57,874 nt of DNA. Origin: Ruminococcus sp. Its GTDB lineage: Bacteria > Bacillota > Clostridia > Oscillospirales > Acutalibacteraceae. This document shows positions 34,689 to 40,954 of the stretch, piece after piece. The stretch spans positions 1 through 57,874 of the forward strand of contig JAFSZY010000021.1 of the NCBI GenBank assembly GCA_017458845.1. The letters are read 5' to 3'. The stretch's first letter is position 1; each line of letters starts with the position of its first letter. The notes beneath the pieces are model-generated. The model saw only the letters and a program-made list of their open reading frames with translations. It did not search any database and had not been told where the DNA came from. The position numbers and the translations under genes are program-made.

Positions 34689-34810
34689 TCCGCGCATACT
34701 ATATATAATATGGTATGGATAATAATGTCAGCGGTTTTCGCGGTGGTTTTTATAACGCTGTATTCCTGTCTTATCGTTGCCAAACGTGCCGACAGGACAA
34801 TGAAAAGAAT
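34689..34810. repeat. 122-bp perfect direct repeat, left copy
   Basis: Identical base for base to 36649-36770 (offset 1960). It contains most of the 39-codon reading frame starting at 34710. The two copies bracket the XRE/M23 island. Confidence 0.97.
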
Positions 34811-34829
34811 ATTTGAAAGCAAAGAATAA
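34710..34829 (+). CDS. 39-residue single-span membrane peptide, left copy
   Basis: The frame begins ATG GTA TGG and encodes one hydrophobic helix (about residues 4-24) followed by a basic stretch (KRADRTMKRIF) and the end ESKE. The right copy differs only at the end (NTKE), where the DNA differs but the frame, length and charge are kept; that supports coding. There is no ribosome site, and a TATAAT-like sequence lies just before the ATG, so a leaderless or different start is possible (ATG at 34725). The function is unknown. Confidence 0.5.
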   Translation: MVWIIMSAVFAVVFITLYSCLIVAKRADRTMKRIFESKE

Positions 34830-34862
34830 AACCGTTGCGTTTCTACGCAGCGGTTTTATTTT
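34828..34862. terminator. Terminator closing the polysaccharide locus
   Basis: 12-bp stem AAAACCGTTGCG / CGCAGCGGTTTT (one G-U pair) with loop TTTCTA (34828-34857), then ATTTTATTT. It works for the plus-strand locus and, being flanked by A residues, also for the minus-strand XRE gene ending at 34856. Confidence 0.8.
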
Positions 34863-35098
34863 ATTTCTTGTTCTAAGTTTTTAAAATCCTCTGTGTTAAA
34901 AAAGTCAATAATTGAAATGTCCAGACCATCACAAAGCTTCTTAATAGTAACAATACCAGGGTTTTTACTCTCGCCGTTTAATATGCTTTTTATAGTGGAT
35001 TGCGATACTCCCGACAAATAACTAAGAGCATTGGGGGTGATATTTCGTTGGTAACAAAGCTCACGAATTCGAGCGACTGTGACATTATAAATGCTCAT
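34856..35098 (-). CDS. XRE-family DNA-binding regulator
   Basis: An 80-residue, one-domain Cro/C1-type protein. The helix-turn-helix reads ITPNALSYLSGVSQSTIKSIL (about residues 20-40), followed by the usual PGIVTIKKLCDGLDISIIDFF. The ATG 35098 is preceded on the minus strand by GAGGTG. It diverges from the secreted M23 peptidase gene at 35275. The 176-base gap holds three copies of a TAGTGATATATCACTA-like palindrome around a consensus promoter, so autoregulation and repression of the peptidase gene are likely. It is not closely similar in sequence to the XRE protein at 7918, but the arrangement is the same. Confidence 0.88.
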   Translation of the reverse strand: MSIYNVTVARIRELCYQRNITPNALSYLSGVSQSTIKSILNGESKNPGIVTIKKLCDGLDISIIDFFNTEDFKNLEQEIK

Positions 35099-35137
35099 AC
35101 TACACCTCGTTTACAAATTAGTGTGCACACTATAGTA

Positions 35138-35153
35138 TGATGATATATCACTA
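35138..35153. promoter_or_regulatory. Putative XRE operator 1
   Basis: TGATGATATATCACTA, a 14/16 match to the perfect site at 35234-35249. It lies about 40 bases upstream of the XRE start, where it could control the regulator's own promoter. Confidence 0.6.
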
Positions 35154-35166
35154 GTTTGTTAAATGT

Positions 35167-35182
35167 TAGTGATATTTCACTG
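35167..35182. promoter_or_regulatory. Putative XRE operator 2
   Basis: TAGTGATATTTCACTG, a 14/16 match to the same palindrome, 29 bases from operator 1 (center to center) and just upstream of the -35 at 35201. Confidence 0.6.
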
Positions 35183-35200
35183 TGATTTTTGCAAAATATC

Positions 35201-35228
35201 TTGACACAAAAGATGAGTATGATATAAT
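35201..35228 (+). promoter_or_regulatory. Consensus promoter of the M23 peptidase gene
   Basis: TTGACA (35201-35206), 16-base spacer, TATAAT (35223-35228). Operator 3 begins three bases after the -10, so it covers the transcription start. Confidence 0.85.
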
Positions 35229-35230
35229 AA

Positions 35231-35252
35231 TTTTAGTGATATATCACTAAAA
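35231..35252. promoter_or_regulatory. Putative XRE operator 3, perfect 22-bp palindrome
   Basis: Half-site TTTTAGTGATA followed directly by its reverse complement. It overlaps the predicted start point of the M23 transcript, a classic repressor position. Confidence 0.75.
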
Positions 35253-35274
35253 CTGTTTGTAAGAGGTGTTATTT

Positions 35275-36546
35275 ATGAAAAGGATTATTTCAACATTTTT
35301 AGTTCTGGTTATTACATCAATAACGGTAATCGGCATTACATCCGTGAGCGCGGCAACTACACCGTCATTTAAAAACATTAAGGCAACCAATATTACTTAT
35401 AAAGACGCGAAGGTTTATGCCGATGTAGCCAATGGAACTTCTGTTACAAAAGTCGGTTGTCGGTTAGGGATAACTAAGAATAAGTATCCAATTAATTTGA
35501 GTGATAACACAAAAAAATTAAATTGGGTTGAAAGCGTATGGTATAAAATGAGTAGCAAAAAAGTTACATTAAAATCTAACACTACTTATTATTATCAATT
35601 TTACGCAGTAAAAAGTGGAAAAACATATTATAGTAGTATAAATCACTTCAAAACAACGCCCGACTATATCTATTGTACAAATAAAAAAGCGACAAATATT
35701 ACATATAATAACGCTACCATAAGCTGTTATGTCAACAATCCCAAAAAGGAAAAAATCACTATCACAGGTTTTCAGATAACTGCTGACAAAAGCTTTAAAA
35801 GCAATATTAAGTCAAAATCGTATTCCATAAGTAATAAGGGCAGCTTTTCTCGTTCATACGATATAAAAAAGACGGTTGGAGCTTTAAAAGAAAACACGAC
35901 TTATTATTTCCGCTTCTTTAATAAAGTCGGCAGCAAAAATCGCAATTCCCAGATTGTAAGCTTTAAAACACCGATTAAATCAAATGTTACTCAAATTAGA
36001 TTTCCTTTAGATACAGGAAAAGTCTGGTACGCATCGACGTATCCGGGACACGGCGACGCATTAGCGGGAGCGTATAGCGCGGTTGATATTACATTAAAAA
36101 ATGGTACAAGTGCAAGGGGAAATGCCGTATATTCAGCAGAAGCGGGAAATGTTGTTGCAATTGACGAGTCTAATGGGCAGGTTGTTTTAAAACACACAAA
36201 AAAACTTGTAACAACAAATAATAAAACTTATTCCGCATGGTACTCCGTTTATGCGCATATGAGTGATATTACAGTTAAGGTCGGTAATTCTGTCAGCAGA
36301 GGTAAACAAATAGGTAAAGTTTCAGACGTTGGTAAAGCGACAGGACCGCATCTTCATTTTCATATTACAAGCGGTAACAACGGCTCAACATGGTATCAAA
36401 ACACAAATAGAAAAAAAGCAATTTCGCCATATTATGTTTATGGATTTGTAAATCAAAACGGAAGCAATACAAAATACTGCATTTGTGACAGACAAGGTCC
36501 GGCTGTAACAGAAAAACTAATAAACTGGAAGCCCACAGGGGTTTAA
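35275..36546 (+). CDS. Secreted M23-family peptidoglycan endopeptidase with two FN3-like domains
   Basis: A 423-residue protein with a Sec signal peptide (about 1-26, cleavage SVSA-AT). Two Ig/FN3-like modules share the NITYKDAKVYADV / NITYNNATISCYV pattern (about 30-125 and 130-235). The C-terminal M23 metallopeptidase (about 240-390) shows GHGDALAGAYSAVD (His then Asp 12 residues on, as in the LasA/beta-lytic group), YAHMSD and GPHLHFH, giving all zinc and catalytic residues. It should cut peptidoglycan cross-bridges outside the cell. ATG 35275 follows AGAGGTG; an upstream GTG is in the ribosome site. The gene is AT-rich compared with its surroundings. No immunity gene is obvious, so it may be an autolysin or a bacteriolysin. 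Confidence 0.88.
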   Translation: MKRIISTFLVLVITSITVIGITSVSAATTPSFKNIKATNITYKDAKVYADVANGTSVTKVGCRLGITKNKYPINLSDNTKKLNWVESVWYKMSSKKVTLKSNTTYYYQFYAVKSGKTYYSSINHFKTTPDYIYCTNKKATNITYNNATISCYVNNPKKEKITITGFQITADKSFKSNIKSKSYSISNKGSFSRSYDIKKTVGALKENTTYYFRFFNKVGSKNRNSQIVSFKTPIKSNVTQIRFPLDTGKVWYASTYPGHGDALAGAYSAVDITLKNGTSARGNAVYSAEAGNVVAIDESNGQVVLKHTKKLVTTNNKTYSAWYSVYAHMSDITVKVGNSVSRGKQIGKVSDVGKATGPHLHFHITSGNNGSTWYQNTNRKKAISPYYVYGFVNQNGSNTKYCICDRQGPAVTEKLINWKPTGV

Positions 36547-36550
36547 AAAC

Positions 36551-36625
36551 AGCAAAAAAGTTCTTACTCTTCCGCTCTACGGAAAGCTCGTCGGGGGAAA
36601 CGTTGAAAAATTTGCGATATTATAA
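36551..36625 (+). pseudogene. Relic 3' end of a second DegT aminotransferase gene
   Basis: In frame this reads SKKVLTLPLYGKLVGGNVEK then a short different end and a stop. The last part of the intact DegT protein (33573-34670) reads SKRVLVLPIYGELGAENVEK: 13 of 20 residues are identical. Only the last ~25 codons remain; the rest of the gene is missing. It begins five bases after the M23 stop codon and lies immediately before the right 122-bp repeat, just as the intact DegT gene lies before the left one. Confidence 0.75.
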
Positions 36626-36648
36626 AATAATAGAATTATATTATAAAA

Positions 36649-36770
36649 TCCGCGCATACTATATATAATATGGTATGGATAATAATGTCAGCGGTTTTCG
36701 CGGTGGTTTTTATAACGCTGTATTCCTGTCTTATCGTTGCCAAACGTGCCGACAGGACAATGAAAAGAAT
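36649..36770. repeat. 122-bp perfect direct repeat, right copy
   Basis: Identical base for base to 34689-34810. Outside the repeat the two flanks diverge, although both are preceded by a DegT C-terminal coding sequence. Confidence 0.97.
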
Positions 36771-36789
36771 TTTTAATACCAAAGAGTAA
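36670..36789 (+). CDS. 39-residue single-span membrane peptide, right copy
   Basis: Same frame and length as the left copy at 34710. Residues 1-34 are identical and the last ones read NTKE instead of ESKE. One hydrophobic helix is followed by a basic tail. No ribosome site is visible. It is followed directly by a hairpin (36788-36816). Confidence 0.5.
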   Translation: MVWIIMSAVFAVVFITLYSCLIVAKRADRTMKRIFNTKE

Positions 36790-36860
36790 GGAGCTGTTCA
36801 CATCGGACGGCTCCTTATTCATTTGGAAAGAAAAATGCTTTTATTACAGCATTTTTTCTT
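36788..36860 (+). terminator. Two successive hairpins before ddh
   Basis: AAGGAGC / GCTCCTT (36788-36816) and AAAATGCT / AGCATTTT followed by TTC (36832-36860). Together they separate the island from the ddh promoter. Confidence 0.6.
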
Positions 36861-36888
36861 GAAACCCTATCAAAATGTGCTATAATAA
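36861..36888 (+). promoter_or_regulatory. Promoter of ddh
   Basis: TTGAAA (36861-36866), 16-base spacer ending TGC, TATAAT (36883-36888): an extended -10 promoter about 30 bases before the ATG at 36918. Confidence 0.75.
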
Positions 36889-36917
36889 AAGTGTATTTTT
36901 AAACAGGAGGTATTGTT

Positions 36918-37898
36918 ATGAGCATTAAAATAGGAATTCTTGGTTACGGCAACCTCGGCAGAGGTGTTGAAGCGGCTATAAAACAGAGTGACGATATGGT
37001 TCTCACAGGCGTTTATACCCGCAGAAATCCCGACTCGCTGAAGATTAACACAGAGGGCGTAGCGGTTCGTTCGGTATCCGAGCTTGAGCCCAAGCGCGAT
37101 GATATTGACGTGCTGGTAATCTGCGGAGGTTCGGCGACGGATTTGCCTGAGATGACTCCCAAATACGCCGAGCTTTATAACGTAATTGACAGCTTCGATA
37201 CACACGCGAATATCCCGACGCATTTCGCAAACGTTGACAGCGCGGCGAAAAAGGGAAACACTGTCGGCATTATCTCCTGCGGCTGGGATCCCGGTATGTT
37301 CTCGCTCAACCGACTTTACGCGCTCTCCATTCTGCCTGTCGGCAACGCGTACACATTCTGGGGCAAGGGCGTAAGCCAGGGACATTCCGACGCTATCCGC
37401 AGAATTGAGGGAGTAGTTGACGCGCGCCAGTACACAATCCCTGTTGAAAAGGCGCTCAATTCTGTAAGAGCGGGCGAAAATCCCGAACTCACAACACGTG
37501 AAAAACACACCCGCGAGTGCTTTGTAGTTGTAGAGGACGGCGCGGATAAAGCTAGGATAGAAAACGAAATCGTAACTATGCCCAACTATTTTGCCGATTA
37601 CGATACCACTGTTCACTTCATTACAGAAGAAGAAATGAAGCGCGACCACAGCGGAATTCCGCACGGCGGTTCGGTTATTTATTCGGGACAGACAGGCGAT
37701 GGCAACAACCACGTTATCGAGTACAGCCTGAATCTTTCCTCTAACCCCGAGTTTACGGGAGCTGTGCTTATTGCCTACGCCAGAGCGGCTTATAAGCTGA
37801 ACAGAGAGGGTGTTAGCGGAGCAAAGACAGTGTTCGACATCGCCCCCGCGTATCTCAGCGCCGAGAGCGGTGAGGAAATAAGAGCGCATTATCTGTAA
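36918..37898 (+). CDS. ddh: meso-Diaminopimelate dehydrogenase
   Basis: A 326-residue NADPH enzyme that makes meso-diaminopimelate from tetrahydrodipicolinate and ammonia in one step, feeding lysine and peptidoglycan synthesis. N-terminal Rossmann motif GILGYGNLGRGV (6-17), then CGGSATDLPEMTP (~72), DSFDTHANIP, CGWDPGMFSLNR (~118-129) and GKGVSQGHSDAIR (~148-160), all typical of Ddh. The length is right for the family. AGGAGG lies nine bases before the ATG. Its presence suggests meso-DAP peptidoglycan. Confidence 0.95.
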   Translation: MSIKIGILGYGNLGRGVEAAIKQSDDMVLTGVYTRRNPDSLKINTEGVAVRSVSELEPKRDDIDVLVICGGSATDLPEMTPKYAELYNVIDSFDTHANIPTHFANVDSAAKKGNTVGIISCGWDPGMFSLNRLYALSILPVGNAYTFWGKGVSQGHSDAIRRIEGVVDARQYTIPVEKALNSVRAGENPELTTREKHTRECFVVVEDGADKARIENEIVTMPNYFADYDTTVHFITEEEMKRDHSGIPHGGSVIYSGQTGDGNNHVIEYSLNLSSNPEFTGAVLIAYARAAYKLNREGVSGAKTVFDIAPAYLSAESGEEIRAHYL

Positions 37899-37902
37899 TC
37901 GC

Positions 37903-37931
37903 TTGACTTTTAAGGTATAATTTGCTAAAGT
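37903..37931 (+). promoter_or_regulatory. Putative promoter after ddh
   Basis: TTGACT (37903-37908), 17-base spacer, TAAAGT (37926-37931), followed by the gene at 37964. Confidence 0.5.
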
Positions 37932-37963
37932 GAATTTGTAATTTTTTAAATGAGGTGACTTTA

Positions 37964-38575
37964 ATGCCCGATACAAAACACAGAAACGCTAATGTCGATG
38001 ACGCAAGCGAAATCCAGGAAACCAGAAGAGCTCACAAGCATAATTTTAAAAACAGACGCGATAAAATCGCGTGGTATCTCGATGAGATTGACTGCTATAA
38101 GGAGGATATGGGCAAGTGGTATACGGTTTTTATCCGCCGAATTCTGCCTATTCTGGTATTTTTCTTTCCGATTAACAACCTGTCCTTCGGCTTGTGCGAG
38201 TATGCCGTAAAGCATATTCTCGGAGGAGTAATATCCTTTGACAATACCACCTTCCCGCTTGTCGTATTCTTCGTGGCTTTGTTGATATTTATACTTATTC
38301 TGATTTTTCTGCCCAGGTTCGCGACTTTCTGTGAATTCGCGATGGGAATCGCGTTTTACACTTTGGTTGTTTTAAGGCTGAATCAGTTTAACAACGGCGT
38401 TATTGACAAACCGCTTATCACAAACGGGCTCGGATATTTTGTAGCGATTGCTCTCGGGATATTCCTGTTTATGAAGCTTGTGTTCCTTGTAATCGAGATT
38501 ATTTATATGATTACTTTCAGAGGCGAGCACGAGTCTAAAGTACAACACGGTGACGATAATGATGTAGTTTTCTAA
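37964..38575 (+). CDS. Four-helix membrane protein of unknown function
   Basis: I do not recognise this 203-residue protein. A charged cytoplasmic N-terminus (about 1-50, many His/Arg/Lys/Asp) is followed by four hydrophobic segments (about 52-75, 95-118, 122-140, 158-185) and an acidic end. ATG 37964 follows TGAGGTGA by five bases; the in-frame GTG at 37955 sits in that site. It is between ddh and the rimP operon with its own putative promoter and no clear partner. Confidence 0.7.
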   Translation: MPDTKHRNANVDDASEIQETRRAHKHNFKNRRDKIAWYLDEIDCYKEDMGKWYTVFIRRILPILVFFFPINNLSFGLCEYAVKHILGGVISFDNTTFPLVVFFVALLIFILILIFLPRFATFCEFAMGIAFYTLVVLRLNQFNNGVIDKPLITNGLGYFVAIALGIFLFMKLVFLVIEIIYMITFRGEHESKVQHGDDNDVVF

Positions 38576-38581
38576 AAAAAC

Positions 38582-38610
38582 TTGCATTTTTTAAAAAAGC
38601 GTGCTATAAT
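38582..38610 (+). promoter_or_regulatory. Promoter of the rimP-nusA-infB operon
   Basis: TTGCAT (38582-38587), 17-base spacer, TATAAT (38605-38610), 87 bases before the rimP start. Confidence 0.75.
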
Positions 38611-38635
38611 TCAAATGTTGAATAGTTAAAAGTAT

Positions 38636-38670
38636 GAGGAGTGAGCGAACGGCTTGCTCCTCTGTCTTTT
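38636..38670 (+). promoter_or_regulatory. Leader hairpin of the rimP operon
   Basis: GAGGAGTGAGC pairs with GCTTGCTCCTC (two G-U pairs, 11 bp) around GAACG, followed by a weak T-rich stretch TGTCTTTTGC. It sits between promoter and start codon and could act as an attenuator or mRNA-stabilising 5' structure. Confidence 0.5.
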
Positions 38671-38696
38671 GCGAATAACTCTAAAGGAGTGATTTT

Positions 38697-39173
38697 ATGC
38701 CGAAAAAGGGAGGCGGAACCGTACAGAAAGTATGGGAAATCGCCGAGCCTGTCGTAACAGACCTGGGCTTAAAACTCTGGGATGTTCGATATGTCAAGGA
38801 AGGCGCCGACTGGTATCTGCGCGTGTTTATCGACAAGGACGGCGGAGTGGACATAAACGACTGCGAGAATGTTTCCCGCGCGCTTGACGAGCCGCTCGAC
38901 GAAAAAGACCCGGTTCCTCAGGCTTATACGCTGGAGGTGAGTTCCCCCGGGCTTGAACGTCCGCTTGTGCGCGACGAGCATTTTGAACAGTTTATCGGCG
39001 CGGATATTATGGTGAATATGATTCGCCCCGTCGAGGGATTGCCCAAGGAATTCAAGGGAGTTCTGGCGGCATACAAGGACGGCGAAGTAACAGTAAATGA
39101 CCACAGCGGCGAAAATCAGGTAATAATAAACACAAAAGACGCCGCGTGGATTAAATTAGATGATTTTGATTAG
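38697..39173 (+). CDS. rimP: Ribosome maturation factor RimP
   Basis: A 158-residue protein needed for 30S subunit maturation. Family marks are visible: LKLWDVRYVKEGADWYLRVFIDK (~22-44), the GGVDINDCENVSRALDE block (~46-62), and YTLEVSSPGLERPL (~73-86). It is the first gene of the long translation operon. AAAGGAG precedes the ATG. Size and order (rimP then nusA) are standard for Firmicutes. Confidence 0.95.
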   Translation: MPKKGGGTVQKVWEIAEPVVTDLGLKLWDVRYVKEGADWYLRVFIDKDGGVDINDCENVSRALDEPLDEKDPVPQAYTLEVSSPGLERPLVRDEHFEQFIGADIMVNMIRPVEGLPKEFKGVLAAYKDGEVTVNDHSGENQVIINTKDAAWIKLDDFD

Positions 39174-39213
39174 GGCAGCTTTTGCTTGCTAAAGAAAGGA
39201 TTGGTTTTGGAAA

Positions 39214-40317
39214 ATGAATAACAAGGAATTATTTACGGCTTTGACCCTTCTTGAAAAAGAAAAGGGAATACCTATGGACTATATGATAGAGCAGATTGAA
39301 CGCGCTATCCGTGTAGCCTGCAAGAACTTCTACGGCGGCAACGAGAACGTAGTGTTCAAGATTGTCCCCGAGAAAAACACATTTGACGTTAAACTGATTA
39401 AGACGGTTGTAGAGGAAGTTGAGGACCCGAACTTTGAGGTCAGCCTCGAGGAAGTCGCCAAAAAGCGTAAGAAATACGCTGTAGGCGACGAGTTCCAGGC
39501 GGCGCTCGACCCCAAACAGCTCGGTCGAATCGCGGTACAGACCGCCCGCAACGTTATCCGCCAGGGTATCCGTGACGGCGAGAAGGACCAGATGCTCCAG
39601 GAATTCAAGAGCAGACTCGGCGAGCTCGCCACAGCTACCGTTGAGAGAGTTGACCCGCAGAGCGGCGTCGCTATCATCAAAATCGGCAAGGCTGTCGCAA
39701 CCCTGCCCAAGTCCGAGCAGGTTGGCGACAGAGTGCTCAGAGAGGGTGACAAGGTCAAGGTGCTCGTTGCGGGTATCCGCGATATGGATAACCCCGAAAA
39801 CGAACAGCGCAAGGGCGGCCCCAAGGCTATGATAAGCCGCACAAGCCCCGAGCTTGTTAAGAGACTCTTTGAGCAGGAGGTTCCCGAAATCTATGATGGA
39901 ACAGTCGAAATCAAGTCAATCGCTCGCGAAGCGGGCAACCGTACTAAGATGGCTGTCTACTCAAACGATGAAAACATCGACGCAATCGGCTCCTGCATTG
40001 GTACTCGCGGCGACCGTGTGAACGAGATTGTCGATGAACTCGGTAACGAGAAGATTGATATCATCGAGTACAGCGAGGACCCCGTAGAGTATATCGCCGC
40101 GGCGCTTTCACCCGCAAAGGTAATCAAGGTTGATATCCTTGACGAGAGCGCTAAGAAGTGCAAGGTAACGGTTCCCGACGGTCAGCTTTCACTGGCTATC
40201 GGCAACGGCGGACAGAACGTTCGTCTCGCGGCGCACCTCACAGGATGGAAGATTGATATCCGTCCCGAGTCAGGCTTCTACGGCGAGGACGAAGACGAGG
40301 AAGAAAACGAAGAATAA
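39214..40317 (+). CDS. nusA: Transcription termination/antitermination factor NusA
   Basis: A 367-residue RNA polymerase-binding factor. An N-terminal domain (~1-130) is followed by an S1 RNA-binding domain (~132-200, with ATVERVDPQSGVAIIKIG) and two KH domains (~200-345, with CIGTRGDRVNEIVDELGNEKID and LAIGNGGQNVRLAAHLTGWKID). The C-terminus is an acidic run, without the acidic repeats of enterobacterial NusA. The ribosome site (AAAGGA) is rather far from ATG 39214, but other in-frame starts are not available nearby. Confidence 0.96.
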   Translation: MNNKELFTALTLLEKEKGIPMDYMIEQIERAIRVACKNFYGGNENVVFKIVPEKNTFDVKLIKTVVEEVEDPNFEVSLEEVAKKRKKYAVGDEFQAALDPKQLGRIAVQTARNVIRQGIRDGEKDQMLQEFKSRLGELATATVERVDPQSGVAIIKIGKAVATLPKSEQVGDRVLREGDKVKVLVAGIRDMDNPENEQRKGGPKAMISRTSPELVKRLFEQEVPEIYDGTVEIKSIAREAGNRTKMAVYSNDENIDAIGSCIGTRGDRVNEIVDELGNEKIDIIEYSEDPVEYIAAALSPAKVIKVDILDESAKKCKVTVPDGQLSLAIGNGGQNVRLAAHLTGWKIDIRPESGFYGEDEDEEENEE

Positions 40318-40338
40318 GACCTTTTTGGAGGAATTGCA

Positions 40339-40641
40339 TTGAAACAGAAGAAAATCCCCATGCGCAAATGTACGGGCTGCGGCGAGATGAAGCCCAAGCG
40401 AGAGCTTGTGCGCGTCGTCAAAGCTCCCGATGTCAAGGGCGAGAACGGAGAAGTAACCGCAAAAGGCGAAATCAGTCTTGACCTGACAGGCAAGAAACCC
40501 GGCAGAGGCACTTATATATGTAATAATCCCGAATGCTTCAAAAAAGCCGTCAAGGCAAAGAGGCTGGAGAGAGCGTTTCAGACAGCAATTCCCGACGAGG
40601 TGTTTGAACAGATAAACGAGGAGATGTCAAAGGATGGATAA
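40339..40641 (+). CDS. ylxR: YlxR-family RNA-binding protein
   Basis: A 100-residue DUF448 protein, always found between nusA and infB in Firmicutes. The signature is near the N-terminus: RKCTGCGEMKPKRELVRVV, with the Cys pair. PGRGTYICNNPECFKKA is also conserved. The start is TTG 40339 with GGAGGAA at good distance. It has been reported to influence RNase P or transcription in relatives. It overlaps the next gene by 8 bases. Confidence 0.92.
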   Translation: MKQKKIPMRKCTGCGEMKPKRELVRVVKAPDVKGENGEVTAKGEISLDLTGKKPGRGTYICNNPECFKKAVKAKRLERAFQTAIPDEVFEQINEEMSKDG

Positions 40642-40954
40642 GCTTTTGAATTTCCTGGGCCTCTGCAGAAGGGCAGGGAAGCTCACCACAGGCTTTGACG
40701 CGGTTGAGGAAACCTTAATCAAAGGAGAGTCACAGTTGGTTATTATTGCGAGCGATACTTCCCCAAACACGGAAAAGAAGCTTTCAAGAACCTGTGAAAC
40801 ACATAATGTCAAGCTGATTAAACTAGACCGTTCAAAGGAAGAAATCAGCATTGCTATCGGCAGATTTGCCGCGACCGCGTCCGTTACGGACAAAGGCTTT
40901 GCCCAAAACATCGAGAGGCTCACACAAAACGAAACAGGAGGTAACAGTTTATGA
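40634..40954 (+). CDS. ylxQ: L7Ae-family ribosomal protein-like (YlxQ)
   Basis: A 106-residue member of the L7Ae/L30e/S12e fold that binds kink-turn RNA. The N-terminus has [18 protein letters not shown] and the middle [16 protein letters not shown], which is the family core. It overlaps both neighbours by a few bases (ylxR stop and infB start), so the three are coupled. The exact function in Firmicutes is unsettled. Confidence 0.9.
   Translation: MDKLLNFLGLCRRAGKLTTGFDAVEETLIKGESQLVIIASDTSPNTEKKLSRTCETHNVKLIKLDRSKEEISIAIGRFAATASVTDKGFAQNIERLTQNETGGNSL

Noticed and set aside
36040..36090. M23 protein judged catalytically dead because the usual HxxxD reads YSAVD
   Set aside because: A histidine lies 12 residues before the aspartate (GHGDALAGAYSAVD), matching the LasA/beta-lytic spacing, and HxH plus the other His are present.
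36870..37976. 368-codon open frame on the minus strand opposite ddh
   Set aside because: Complete shadow of ddh, caused by codon bias; no domain, no start signal.
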